Shown: piece by piece, positions 26,348 through 35,499 of the stretch
Position numbering within the stretch: position 1 is the first letter of the stretch
Layout: every line of letters begins with the position of its first letter
Assembly (NCBI GenBank): GCA_016868255.1
Contig: VGHN01000004.1
Coordinates: 1 to 39,161, forward strand
Origin: Betaproteobacteria bacterium
GTDB lineage: Bacteria > Pseudomonadota > Gammaproteobacteria > Burkholderiales > Burkholderiaceae_A
Reading direction: 5' to 3'
DNA length: 39,161 bases
Made by a program: the position numbers and the translations under genes
The notes under the pieces: model-generated
What the model was told of the DNA's origin: nothing
Databases searched by the model: none
The model's input: the letters and a program-made list of their open reading frames with translations, nothing else

Positions 26348-27837
26348 TGTTCAGTTTAGAACCAATGGGGTGGGCGATTCTCATCGCCTCCGCATTGGTG
26401 ATGGTCAGTGTCTTGGCTGGACTCGTCGCCTCGCGCACCGGCCTGCCCCTTCTACTTATCTTCTTGGTCATTGGAATGCTCGCGGGCGAGAACGGGCCCG
26501 GTGGCATTGCCTTCGATGACCATCGCCTGGCCTTCTGGTTTGGCAATGTGGCCTTGGCGGTCATTCTCTTGGACGGTGGGCTGCGAACCCAGATGAGCAC
26601 GTTCCGTGTGGCCCTCAAGCCATCGCTGGTTCTTGCCACCCTTGGGGTTGTTCTCTCGTGCGTGATTCTGGCCGCACTCTTGCACTGGTTGACTCCGCTG
26701 AGCTGGCCACATGCATTGCTGATTGGTGCGATTGTTTCCTCCACCGATGCAGCCGCGGTCTTCTCGTTGTTGGGCAGCGCAGGCATCCGCCTCAATGAAC
26801 GCATCTCCGCCACTCTGGAGATTGAGTCCGGCTTGAATGATCCGATGGCAGTCTTTCTAACCCTAGTGGCGATTGGTTTCGTGGCCAGCGGTATGGGGAG
26901 CTTTGGTCTTGGTGATTTCGCCATGGCCCTGGTTCAGCAGGCGGGCCTGGGATGGCTGGTGGCCTATGGCGGCTACTTTGCATTCGCCAAGATGCTCAAG
27001 TGGCTCAAGGCCGAATCTGCACACAACCCGGGGCTGGGTGCCATTCTCTTGGTGGCGGGGGGTCTGGTTCTCTATGGTGCCTCCACGGCCTTTGGCGGTT
27101 CGGGCTTCCTTACGGTCTATCTCTTTGGACTCTTCTTTGGCAATCGCCGCTCGCGCTATGTGAGGACAGTCATCCCCGCGATGGATGGACTGGCTTGGCT
27201 GTCTCAGGCCTGTATGTTTCTGTTGCTGGGACTACTTGCAACGCCGGCACGATTTCTCGACAACCTCGGGGTGGGCATTGCCGCCGCGTTCGTATTGATG
27301 TTCATCGCCCGACCGCTTGCGGTTTGGATTAGCCTGCTGCCATTTCGCTTTGGGTGGAAAGAGGCCACTCTGATCTCATGGGTGGGCCTGCGTGGGGCGG
27401 TCCCCATCATTCTTGCCATCTTTCCCATCATGGCGGGCGTGGACCCAGATCGCACCATGATGCATCTGGCGCTGATGGTGGTCATTGCGTCTCTGGTATT
27501 TCAAGGCTGGAGCCTGGGTTATGTGGCCAAGCGCCTAGATCTGTTGTTGCCCGATCAGGCCGACCCCGTTGCCAAACGCAAGGCCTTTGGTGACTTTGGC
27601 CTCTTGGGAAGTGCGGTCATGCGTGATGTTGCAGATTTCTACGGCTTATCGATACAAGAGCATGAGTTCGATCTCACTCTCTCCGAGTGGACCCAGCAGC
27701 ATCTTGGAAAGCCGGCAGTGATCGGCGATCAGGTGCATCAGAGCGGACTCTGCTTTACTGTCACAGCCCTCGACAAGTCGGGGGGCATTGAGCGCGTGGG
27801 CATCAAGGCCGATGAACCCAAGCCGATGGCATCCTAG
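26347..27837 (+). CDS. nhaP2: Potassium/proton antiporter, CPA1 family (NhaP2/CvrA type)
   Basis: A cation/proton antiporter of the inner membrane. The 496-residue protein has about a dozen hydrophobic helices over residues 1-400. CPA1 hallmarks are visible: LLLIFLVIGMLAGENGPGG, the acidic pair region IVSSTDAAAVFSLL and ESGLNDPMAVFLT, and SWVGLRGAVPIILAIFP. The cytoplasmic C-terminal part (about 405-496) fits the TrkA-C/regulatory domains of NhaP2. Potassium as the ion is inferred from this NhaP2-like layout. Its ATG overlaps the dnaJ stop, so it should share the heat-shock transcript; that pairing is not standard. A short hairpin follows in the convergent gap. Confidence 0.9.
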   Translation: MFSLEPMGWAILIASALVMVSVLAGLVASRTGLPLLLIFLVIGMLAGENGPGGIAFDDHRLAFWFGNVALAVILLDGGLRTQMSTFRVALKPSLVLATLGVVLSCVILAALLHWLTPLSWPHALLIGAIVSSTDAAAVFSLLGSAGIRLNERISATLEIESGLNDPMAVFLTLVAIGFVASGMGSFGLGDFAMALVQQAGLGWLVAYGGYFAFAKMLKWLKAESAHNPGLGAILLVAGGLVLYGASTAFGGSGFLTVYLFGLFFGNRRSRYVRTVIPAMDGLAWLSQACMFLLLGLLATPARFLDNLGVGIAAAFVLMFIARPLAVWISLLPFRFGWKEATLISWVGLRGAVPIILAIFPIMAGVDPDRTMMHLALMVVIASLVFQGWSLGYVAKRLDLLLPDQADPVAKRKAFGDFGLLGSAVMRDVADFYGLSIQEHEFDLTLSEWTQQHLGKPAVIGDQVHQSGLCFTVTALDKSGGIERVGIKADEPKPMAS

Positions 27838-27860
27838 ATCCCAAGGACCTGCGGCCCCGG

Positions 27861-27881
27861 GAGCGATCTAACGGTTCGCTC
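27861..27881. terminator. Possible weak bidirectional hairpin between convergent genes
   Basis: GAGCGA (27861-27866) and TCGCTC (27876-27881) form a 6-bp stem with a 9-base loop in the 56-base gap between the antiporter gene and the convergent sugar dehydrogenase gene. There is no T-run on either side, so termination here is only a possibility. Confidence 0.3.
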
Positions 27882-27893
27882 TAGCGGTACGAT

Positions 27894-29090
27894 CTATTTG
27901 CGTGGGTCAAGCCGCAGCAACTTGCCGTTGTTGTCGTCGGTCAGTAGATAAATCAAGCCATCGGGGCCCACTCGGACATCCCGAATTCGCCCATGTTGTC
28001 CAACCATTAACCGCTCCTCGGCAACGATTCGATTGTCTTGGTGCTCGAGCCGAATCAAGGCCTGTGAGCGAAGACCTCCCACAAAGAGGCTGTTGCTCCA
28101 CCCGGGGTAGCGATTGCCCGAATAGAAGGCCATTCCAGAGGGAGCGATCGAGGGCACCCAGATGTGAATCGGCTGCACCATTCCTGCCTTCTGGCTGCCT
28201 TCACCGATCTTGGTGCCCGTGACGTAGTTCACACCATAGGTGATCGTGGGCCACCCGTAATTGCGGCCGGCGCGAATAATATTGATCTCGTCTCCGCCCT
28301 GCGGCCCATGCTCATGGGCCCAGATCGCGCCGGTGGCGGGGTGAACGGCCGCGCCCTGTATGTTTCGGTTGCCACGGCTAAAGACTTCTGGCGGCACCGA
28401 TCCACTGCCAACAAAGGGGTTGCTGCTTGGAATTCGACCATCGTCGTGGAGGCGGATGACCGAGCCGGCATGGTCGTTGTCTCTCTGGGCACGGTCCTCG
28501 TCGCCTCGGTCTCCGAGCGTGAGGTAGAGAAACCCGTCCCGATCAAAAACAACGCGGCCGCCAAAGTGTCGACCGCCCCGTGATTTCGGCTGCATGGAAA
28601 AAAGGGTCTCCATCTCGATCAGCCGATGCCCATCGAGCTTTGCACGAACCAGGGCTGTGCCTGAAGACGATAGCCTTCCGCCCAGTTGCCCTTCGCTAAA
28701 GGAGAGATAGACCCAGCCATTTCTGCTGAAACCGGGATGCACAGCCACATCGAATAGACCGCCTTGTCCATCCACTTCGATATTCTTTGGCAGCCCCTCG
28801 ATTGGGCGTGGGTCGAGGCGAAAGTCCTTTGAGACACGACGAAGCCGCCCCTCCCGCTCGGTGACGAGCATCTCTCCATTGGGCAGCCATGCCATGGACC
28901 AGGGGTGCTCGAGGCCAGAGAGCAGTTCGCGAACCTGGAATGCTTGTGTCTTGGTCTCGGATCGAATCAGGAGTTTGGATTGACTGGGTAGCTGCATCTC
29001 TGCCTCTGTGAGCACGACGGCCGTGCGTTGCTGGGCCTGAACGGAACCCGCACTGGCCATAGCCAGAATAATCAAATGAGAGGGTCGCAT
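27894..29090 (-). CDS. PQQ-dependent sugar (aldose) dehydrogenase family, secreted
   Basis: A soluble periplasmic beta-propeller dehydrogenase of the glucose/sorbosone dehydrogenase family, related to E. coli YliI (Asd). The 398-residue product begins with a signal peptide (about 1-20, cleavage near VQA/QQ). The propeller begins with LLSGLEHPWSMAWLPNGEMLVTEREGRL. The PQQ/Ca-site motifs GGRHFGGRVVFDRDGFLYLTLGDRG and ALIRL are present, with the WAHEHGPQGGDEINII segment further on. Substrate preference cannot be told. Monocistronic, divergent from the thiol dioxygenase gene over 90 bases. No PQQ synthesis genes are in the window. Confidence 0.9.
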   Translation of the reverse strand: MRPSHLIILAMASAGSVQAQQRTAVVLTEAEMQLPSQSKLLIRSETKTQAFQVRELLSGLEHPWSMAWLPNGEMLVTEREGRLRRVSKDFRLDPRPIEGLPKNIEVDGQGGLFDVAVHPGFSRNGWVYLSFSEGQLGGRLSSSGTALVRAKLDGHRLIEMETLFSMQPKSRGGRHFGGRVVFDRDGFLYLTLGDRGDEDRAQRDNDHAGSVIRLHDDGRIPSSNPFVGSGSVPPEVFSRGNRNIQGAAVHPATGAIWAHEHGPQGGDEINIIRAGRNYGWPTITYGVNYVTGTKIGEGSQKAGMVQPIHIWVPSIAPSGMAFYSGNRYPGWSNSLFVGGLRSQALIRLEHQDNRIVAEERLMVGQHGRIRDVRVGPDGLIYLLTDDNNGKLLRLDPRK

Positions 29091-29180
29091 GGGTCTGAGA
29101 GGATGAGGGGTGGGGGATGAGGATGAATCGCCGATGGCATTAAGATCTCACAATAATGTTTAAAAAGTCGGAGCAACCAC

Positions 29181-29744
29181 ATGGACAATTCCCTTGAAAA
29201 TTTCATTGCGACATTGACCGAGGCCGTAGAGGGCGACACCACCGAGTCGGTTGTTGTTGGCAAGGCCCGAGAGGCACTGGCCAAACTCCTCGCAGAGCAA
29301 GATTGGCTCGATCCAATCTACCAAGAACCCGGTGACCCTTATTACCGACAGTATCTTCTCTACCGAGACCCACTCGATCGTTTTTCAGTCCAGAGTTTTG
29401 TCTGGGGTCCGGGCCAGTCCACACCGGTTCACGACCACACGGTCTGGGGCCTGGTGGGGGTCTATCAGGGTGCCGAGAAATGCCAACGCTACAGACGTTT
29501 GGCCTCGGGTGAAGTGATTCCCGACGGCGACGAGCAGATTCTTGTAGCCGGTCAGATTGACTACGTCTCACCCTTGGTGGGTGACATCCACACCGTGCGC
29601 AATGCCCACGACGATCGCGTGAGCATCAGTATCCATGTCTATGGCGCAGACATCGGAAAAGTGGAGCGCCATGTCTTCGATCTGAAGACAGGCGCGGTCA
29701 AGCCCTTTGTATCGGGCTACTCCACGCCCCGAGCGCTTTCTTAA
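29181..29744 (+). CDS. Cysteine dioxygenase-type thiol dioxygenase (possibly 3-mercaptopropionate type)
   Basis: A mononuclear iron cupin of 187 residues that adds O2 to a thiol to give a sulfinate. The iron ligands are H84 and H86 (PVHDHTVWG) and H137 (GDIHTVRN). The second-shell S-x-H-x-Y triad is S150, H152, Y154. There is no crosslinked-cysteine equivalent next to the metal motif, as usual in bacteria. Bacterial members split between cysteine and 3-mercaptopropionate as substrate, and sequence reading alone does not settle it. The ATG at 29181 follows a CGGAGC site. The last 47 bases overlap the 3' end of prpE on the opposite strand. Confidence 0.88.
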   Translation: MDNSLENFIATLTEAVEGDTTESVVVGKAREALAKLLAEQDWLDPIYQEPGDPYYRQYLLYRDPLDRFSVQSFVWGPGQSTPVHDHTVWGLVGVYQGAEKCQRYRRLASGEVIPDGDEQILVAGQIDYVSPLVGDIHTVRNAHDDRVSISIHVYGADIGKVERHVFDLKTGAVKPFVSGYSTPRALS

Positions 29745-31635
29745 TCTGCTCCAGGGCGTTTGGATCTTCCAGGGTTGTCATGTCACCGGGGTCGCGCCCC
29801 TCGGCCAGGGCCTGCATGGCACGACGAAGGAGTTTGCCCGATCGGGTCTTTGGCAATAAGTTAACGAAGTGGACCCGTGCGGGGCGACCAATGGCGCCCA
29901 ACTCTTTGTCCACCGTGGCCATGATGGCCTTCTCTTCGGCCGCGCGGCCTGATTCATCGGCGGTCTTGCTCGTGTCTTTCAAGACAGCAAAGGCCACGGG
30001 AACTTGGCCCTTGAGCGAGTCGGCCACACCCACCACGGCCACCTCGGCCACGTTGCTATGGGCCTGAATGGCCTCTTCGATTTCGCGCGTGCCCAGGCGG
30101 TGGCCCGCCACGTTAATGACATCGTCGGTGCGGCCCAGAATGAATAGATAGCCATCCTTATCGCAGGTGGCATAGTCGAAGGTGGAGTACATCAGGGCAC
30201 CGGGCACCGCAGAGAAATAGGTCTTCACGAAGCGGTCGTCATCGCCCCAGACGGTCTGCAGACATCCCGGCGGAAGGGGCGGCGCAATGCAGAGCATGCC
30301 TTTTTCATCCGCAGCCACCTCTTTGAAACTTGCCTCATCAATGAGTCGAACGTCATAGCCATAGACTGGAAAGCTTGGGCTGCCAAACCTTGTCTCGGTG
30401 ACATCGATGCCATGCTGGGCCGACAAAATCGGCCAGCCGGTCTCGGTCTGCCAATAGTTGTCGATGATCTTCACACCACCGAGCGCATCGGAAATCCAAC
30501 GTGCGGTGGGCTCGTCGAGGGGCTCGCCAGCCAGAAAGAGTCGGCGCAACTTGCTGGTGTTGTGTCGCGTCATAAAGCTTGGGTCTTGCTTCTTGAGCAC
30601 GCGGGCAGCAGTGGGTGAGGAGAACATGGTGGTGACTTCATGCTTCTCGACAATCGACCACCAGACCGCTGGGTCGGGACGAATGGGCAGGCCCTCATAG
30701 ACCACCGTGGTGGAGCCATTGATCAGTGGCGCATAGACAATATAGGAGTGGCCCACCACCCAGCCGATGTCGGAGGTGGTGAACATCGCTTCCCCCGGTT
30801 TGCAGTCGTAGATGTGGCGCATGGAGGCGGCCAGTGCAACGGCATACCCACCGGTGTCGCGCTGCACGCCCTTGGGCTTTCCAGTGGTGCCCGAGGTGTA
30901 GAGGATGTAACTGGGGTCGGTGGACAGCAGGGGCTCGCAGGGCACAGTGGCCTTCGCATACTGCGCACGCAGGGGGCCGTATTCGACATCGCGACCAGCC
31001 ACCAGGTCGAGTGGTGCCAGCCCACGGTTGACCAATAAGACCTTGCTGGGCGGTGTCTTGGAGAGGCGGCAGGCCTCATCGACCAAGTGCTTGTAGGGCA
31101 CCTCTTTCCCACCGCGCATGCCTGCATCCGATGAGACCATGAGCACGGGGGTGGCGTCGTCAATTCGAGCGGCAAGTGACGGGGCGGCGAAGCCGCCGAA
31201 GACCACCGAGTGAATGGCTCCAATTCGGGCGCAGGCGAGCATCGCGAAAATGGCCTCTGCAATCATTGGCATATAGATGAGCACCCTCGAGCCTTTGACC
31301 ACGCCAAGAGACTGCATGGCCGCAGCCATGGTCTGCACCTCTTGGTGCAATTCTGCAAAGGTGTAGATCCGTTCCTCGTTGGTTTCGGTAGAGATGTAAA
31401 CCAGGGCCTTCTGGCTTGCACGGTCTTTGAGATGCCGATCGACCGCGTTGTGGCAGAGGTTGGTTTTTCCGCCCACGTACCAACGGGCGAAGGGTGGCTT
31501 GGAGAAATCCAAGACCTGGCTCGGCTTCTCGAACCAGTCGATCAGGGCCGCCTGCCCACCCCAGAATGCCTCGCGCGATTGAATCGACTGCGCGTGGACC
31601 CCCGCCAGCTTTGTATTTGCGTATGCCACTGCCAT
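29698..31635 (-). CDS. prpE: Propionate-CoA ligase (propionyl-CoA synthetase)
   Basis: Activates propionate with ATP and CoA, feeding the methylcitrate cycle encoded upstream. The 645-residue acyl-CoA synthetase shows YILYTSGTTGKPKGVQRD (AMP-binding), DNYWQTETGWPI and GRTDDVINVAGHRLGTREIEE. The C-terminal PKTRSGKLLRRAM carries the catalytic, acetylation-regulated lysine. These fit PrpE more than Acs. The start follows AAGGAG. It is the last gene of the prp run, 63 bases after prpF. The 3' end overlaps the convergent dioxygenase gene by 47 bases. Confidence 0.93.
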   Translation of the reverse strand: MAVAYANTKLAGVHAQSIQSREAFWGGQAALIDWFEKPSQVLDFSKPPFARWYVGGKTNLCHNAVDRHLKDRASQKALVYISTETNEERIYTFAELHQEVQTMAAAMQSLGVVKGSRVLIYMPMIAEAIFAMLACARIGAIHSVVFGGFAAPSLAARIDDATPVLMVSSDAGMRGGKEVPYKHLVDEACRLSKTPPSKVLLVNRGLAPLDLVAGRDVEYGPLRAQYAKATVPCEPLLSTDPSYILYTSGTTGKPKGVQRDTGGYAVALAASMRHIYDCKPGEAMFTTSDIGWVVGHSYIVYAPLINGSTTVVYEGLPIRPDPAVWWSIVEKHEVTTMFSSPTAARVLKKQDPSFMTRHNTSKLRRLFLAGEPLDEPTARWISDALGGVKIIDNYWQTETGWPILSAQHGIDVTETRFGSPSFPVYGYDVRLIDEASFKEVAADEKGMLCIAPPLPPGCLQTVWGDDDRFVKTYFSAVPGALMYSTFDYATCDKDGYLFILGRTDDVINVAGHRLGTREIEEAIQAHSNVAEVAVVGVADSLKGQVPVAFAVLKDTSKTADESGRAAEEKAIMATVDKELGAIGRPARVHFVNLLPKTRSGKLLRRAMQALAEGRDPGDMTTLEDPNALEQIKKALGAWSSPIQRA

Positions 31636-31698
31636 GGTTGTCTCCTTGCCCTATTTGTTGTTCACCAAATGGCTGGGCTGCTCATTGGGCGATACAAT

Positions 31699-32895
31699 TT
31701 AAATCTGTTCCACGGGTACGAAGACCCATCCCTCCATTAAAACGCGGGCACTCCGACTCATGATGGCCTTGGTAATTGTCCACTCGCCATCCTTCTGTTG
31801 CGCCTGGGCACCGACCCGAAGTGTTCCCGATGGATGGCCGAATCGAACCGCATCACGGGGTTTCCCACCAGCGGCCTGGTTGACCAGGGTGCCGGGAATG
31901 GCCGCAGCAGCGCCGATGGCCACAGCAGCTGTTCCCATCATGGCATGGTGAAGCTTGCCCATGGAGAGAGCCCGAACAAGGAGGTCAACATCTGAGGCGG
32001 CCACAGACTTCCCACTCGATGCGGTGTAGGAGGCGGGTTTGGCCACGAATGCAATCTTTGGTGTGTGCTGCCGACCACTGGCCTGCTCGGGACTTTTAAT
32101 CAAGCCCATTCGCACGGCCCCATGGGCTCGAATCTTCTCGAAGAAGGCCAGTGCCTCCGGGCTGCCATTGATCGCATCTTGCAGCTCCGCACCGGTATAA
32201 CCAATGGCCTGGGCCTCCACAAAAATAGTGGGGATGCCTGCGTTGATCATGGTGGCCTGCAGGGTGCCGATGCCCGGCACCTCGAGGGCATCGATGAGAT
32301 TGCCGGTCGGGAACATGGCACCTTCCGCGCCTTCCTCTTCGGCCGCTGGATCAATGAACTCGAGCTGAACTTCGGCGGCCGGGAAGGTCACCCCGTCGAG
32401 ATCGAAGTCACCCGACTCTTGGACTTGGCCATTGACCATGGGAACATGGGCGACGATGGTCTTCTGGATATTGGCCTGCCAGATTCGTATGATGGCCATC
32501 CCATTCTGAGGAATGCGGCTGGCATCGATGAGGCCCTTGCGAATGGCGAAGGGGCCCACAGCAGCAGAGAGGTTCCCGCAGTTGCCGCTCCAGTCAACGA
32601 AGGCAAAGTCGATGGAGACTTGTCCGAAGAGGTAGTCGACATCATGGTCGGCTCTGCTGCTCTTGGAGAGGATGACGGTCTTGCTCGTGCTTGAGGTGGC
32701 ACCGCCCATGCCATCGATCTGCTTGGCATAGGGGTCGGGGCTTCCGATGACACGCAGCAGGAGCTTGTCTCTTGCCGGCCCGGGGCTGCGAGCAAAATCG
32801 GGCAGCTCATCGAGGCTGAAGAAAACGCCCTTGCTGGTGCCACCCCGCATATAGGTGGCGGGAATGCGAAGCTGCTGGGCGAATGTCTGCGCCAT
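31699..32895 (-). CDS. prpF: 2-methylaconitate cis-trans isomerase PrpF
   Basis: Isomerises the 2-methylaconitate made by AcnD so that it can be hydrated to 2-methylisocitrate. The 398-residue protein has the PrpF start (RIPATYMRGGTSKGVFF) and the two-lobed diaminopimelate-epimerase-like fold, with conserved DYLFGQVSIDFAFVDWSGNCGN in the first half and GKLHHAMMGTAAVAIGAAA in the second. The start codon lies two bases after the acnD stop. AcnD/PrpF replaces PrpD in many beta- and gammaproteobacteria. Confidence 0.95.
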   Translation of the reverse strand: MAQTFAQQLRIPATYMRGGTSKGVFFSLDELPDFARSPGPARDKLLLRVIGSPDPYAKQIDGMGGATSSTSKTVILSKSSRADHDVDYLFGQVSIDFAFVDWSGNCGNLSAAVGPFAIRKGLIDASRIPQNGMAIIRIWQANIQKTIVAHVPMVNGQVQESGDFDLDGVTFPAAEVQLEFIDPAAEEEGAEGAMFPTGNLIDALEVPGIGTLQATMINAGIPTIFVEAQAIGYTGAELQDAINGSPEALAFFEKIRAHGAVRMGLIKSPEQASGRQHTPKIAFVAKPASYTASSGKSVAASDVDLLVRALSMGKLHHAMMGTAAVAIGAAAAIPGTLVNQAAGGKPRDAVRFGHPSGTLRVGAQAQQKDGEWTITKAIMSRSARVLMEGWVFVPVEQI

Positions 32896-32897
32896 GT

Positions 32898-35495
32898 TCA
32901 GGCAGCCTTGGCCTCGAGAAAGTCTTGCGCAAATCGCTGTAAGACACCGCCGGCCTCGTAAATGGAGACCTCCTCGGCCGTATCGAGTCGGCAGCGAACG
33001 GGAACCTTCACCGACTCGCCGTTGCGGCGATGAATGACGAGCGTGAGTTCGGCCCGCGGTCGTCGATCGCCGATGACATCGAAGGTCTCGGTGCCATCGA
33101 TGCCCAATGTCTGCCGTGTGGTGCCTGTCATGAACTCCAGGGGCAGCACGCCCATGCCCACCAGATTGGTGCGGTGAATCCGCTCGAAGCCCTCGGCCAC
33201 GATGGCCTCGACGCCGGCGAGCCGAACCCCTTTGGCCGCCCAGTCTCGCGATGAGCCCTGGCCGTAGTCAGCACCCGCAATAATGATGAGTGGCTGGCGT
33301 CGATTCATATAGGTCTCAATGGCCTCCCACATGCGCATTACCTTGCCCTCGGGCTCCACACGGGCCAGCGAACCTTGCTCGACCTTGCCATCGACCACGA
33401 CCATCTCATTGATGAGTTTTGGATTGGCGAAGGTGGCCCGCTGCGCGGTGAGGTGATCACCTCGGTGGGTCGCGTAGGAGTTGAAGTCTTCCTCGGGCAG
33501 GCCCATCTTGGAGAGGTATTCACCGGCCGCACTGTCGGCCATGATGGCGTTGCTCGGGGAGAGGTGGTCGGTGGTGATGTTGTCACCCAGCACCGCGAGT
33601 GGTCGCATGCCTTTCAGGCCTCGCTCACCCGCAAGCGCGCCTTCCCAGTAGGGGGGGCGACGAATATAGGTGCTCTGCGGACGCCAGTCATAGAGGGGGC
33701 TGGTCTTCTGCGTTTGGGTCTCCACGCGAAGCTTGAACATGGGTTCATAGACCTCACGGAATTGCTCGGGTCGAACCGCCTTGGCAACGATTGAATCAAT
33801 CTCCTCATCGGAGGGCCAGAGGTCATGGAGGCGAATGAGATTGCCCTTTGCATCGGTGCCGAAGGAATCCTTCTCGATGTCGAAGCGAATGGTGCCCGCC
33901 AAGGCATAGGCAACCACCAGTGGGGGCGAGGCCAAGAAGGCCTGCTTCGCATAGGGATGGATGCGCCCATCGAAATTGCGATTCCCAGATAAAACCGCCG
34001 TGGCATAGAGGTCGCGGTCGATGATCTCTTTCTGAATGACTGGATCGAGCGCACCGCTCATGCCGTTGCAGGTGGTGCATGCAAAGGCCACGACGCCAAA
34101 GCCAAGTTGTTCGAGGTCCGGCATGAGCCCTGCGGCTTGCAGGTAGAGCGCCACGGCCTTCGAGCCCGGCGCCAGAGAGGACTTCACCCAGGGCTTGCGG
34201 GTGAGGCCCAGCCGGTTGGCATTGCGCGCCAAGAGGCCAGCGGCAATCATGTTGCGGGGGTTATTGGTATTGGTGCAGCTGGTAATGGCCGCGATGATCA
34301 CCGCGCCATCGGGCATGCGGCCGGGCTCTAGCTTGTACGAGCCAGTAATACCGGCACTCGCTAGGTCTTGGGTGGCCACACGTTTGTGGGGGTTCGAGGG
34401 CCCCGCGATATTGCGAACCACCGTAGAGAGATTGAATTCCAAGACACGCTCGTATTGCGCGTTTTGCATCTGATCGGCCCAGAGGCCAGTCTGCTTGGCA
34501 TAGGTCTCGACCAGGGCAATCTGTGCGTCTTCGCGTCCGGTAAGCCGCAGGTAAGAGATGGTCTGCGCATCGATGTAGAACATGGCGGCCGTGGCCCCGT
34601 ATTCGGGTGCCATGTTCGAGATGGTGGCGCGGTCGCCCAGTGAGAGTGCATTCGCCCCTTCGCCATAAAACTCCAGATAGGCCGAGACCACCTTCGATTT
34701 GCGCAGGAATTCAGTGAGCGCAAGCACAATGTCTGTGGCGGTGATGCCGGGCTGGGGACGTCCACTGAGTTGGACCCCAACGATGTCGGGCAGCCGCATG
34801 TAAGAGGCCCGGCCTAACATGACACTCTCCGCCTCGAGCCCACCCACGCCAATGGCGATCACGCCCAGTGCATCGACCATGGGGGTGTGGCTGTCGGTGC
34901 CCACCAGTGTGTCGGGGAAGGCCACACCGTCGCGCACTTGAATCACCGGCGACATGCGCTCCAAGTTGATCTGGTGAAGGATGCCATTGCCCGGGGGAAT
35001 GACATCCACATTCTCGAAGGCCTGCTTGGTCCAATTAATGAAGTGAAAACGGTCTTCGTTGCGTCGGTCTTCGATGGCACGGTTCTTCTCGAATGCCTGC
35101 GGATCAAAGCCGCCGCACTCCACGGCCAGTGAGTGGTCGACCACCAATTGCGTGGGCACCACGGGGTTCACCTGTGCGGGGTCGCCGCCCTTGGCTGCAA
35201 TGGCATCGCGAAGGCCGGCGAGATCGACCAGTGCGGTCTGACCCAAGATGTCGTGGCAGACCACGCGTGCGGGGAACCAAGGAAAATCGAGGTCTTGCTT
35301 GCGCTCGATGAGCTGTCGAAGGCTGTCTTTGAGCGCGCCCGGCTCGCAACGGCGCACCAGGTTCTCGGCCAGCACCTTCGATGTGTAAGGCAGGCGGTCG
35401 TGCGCACCCGGCGCGATTTCATCGACTGCCTGCCGGGCATCGAAGAAGTCGAGGCCCTTGGCTCCTGGAAGTGGTTTTCTGTAGGCGCTGTTCAT
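32898..35495 (-). CDS. acnD: Fe/S-dependent 2-methylcitrate dehydratase AcnD
   Basis: An aconitase-family enzyme that dehydrates 2-methylcitrate to 2-methylaconitate. The 865 residues fit the AcnD clade. The [4Fe-4S] cysteines are in ITSCTNTNNPRNM and in CTTCNG, with the GTDSHTPMVDALG and SSRDWAAKG motifs around the active site. The C-terminal swivelling domain begins near 690. It is encoded tightly between prpC (four bases) and prpF (two bases), consistent with one operon. AcnD depends on PrpF, which is present. Confidence 0.95.
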   Translation of the reverse strand: MNSAYRKPLPGAKGLDFFDARQAVDEIAPGAHDRLPYTSKVLAENLVRRCEPGALKDSLRQLIERKQDLDFPWFPARVVCHDILGQTALVDLAGLRDAIAAKGGDPAQVNPVVPTQLVVDHSLAVECGGFDPQAFEKNRAIEDRRNEDRFHFINWTKQAFENVDVIPPGNGILHQINLERMSPVIQVRDGVAFPDTLVGTDSHTPMVDALGVIAIGVGGLEAESVMLGRASYMRLPDIVGVQLSGRPQPGITATDIVLALTEFLRKSKVVSAYLEFYGEGANALSLGDRATISNMAPEYGATAAMFYIDAQTISYLRLTGREDAQIALVETYAKQTGLWADQMQNAQYERVLEFNLSTVVRNIAGPSNPHKRVATQDLASAGITGSYKLEPGRMPDGAVIIAAITSCTNTNNPRNMIAAGLLARNANRLGLTRKPWVKSSLAPGSKAVALYLQAAGLMPDLEQLGFGVVAFACTTCNGMSGALDPVIQKEIIDRDLYATAVLSGNRNFDGRIHPYAKQAFLASPPLVVAYALAGTIRFDIEKDSFGTDAKGNLIRLHDLWPSDEEIDSIVAKAVRPEQFREVYEPMFKLRVETQTQKTSPLYDWRPQSTYIRRPPYWEGALAGERGLKGMRPLAVLGDNITTDHLSPSNAIMADSAAGEYLSKMGLPEEDFNSYATHRGDHLTAQRATFANPKLINEMVVVDGKVEQGSLARVEPEGKVMRMWEAIETYMNRRQPLIIIAGADYGQGSSRDWAAKGVRLAGVEAIVAEGFERIHRTNLVGMGVLPLEFMTGTTRQTLGIDGTETFDVIGDRRPRAELTLVIHRRNGESVKVPVRCRLDTAEEVSIYEAGGVLQRFAQDFLEAKAA

Positions 35496-35499
35496 GGCC

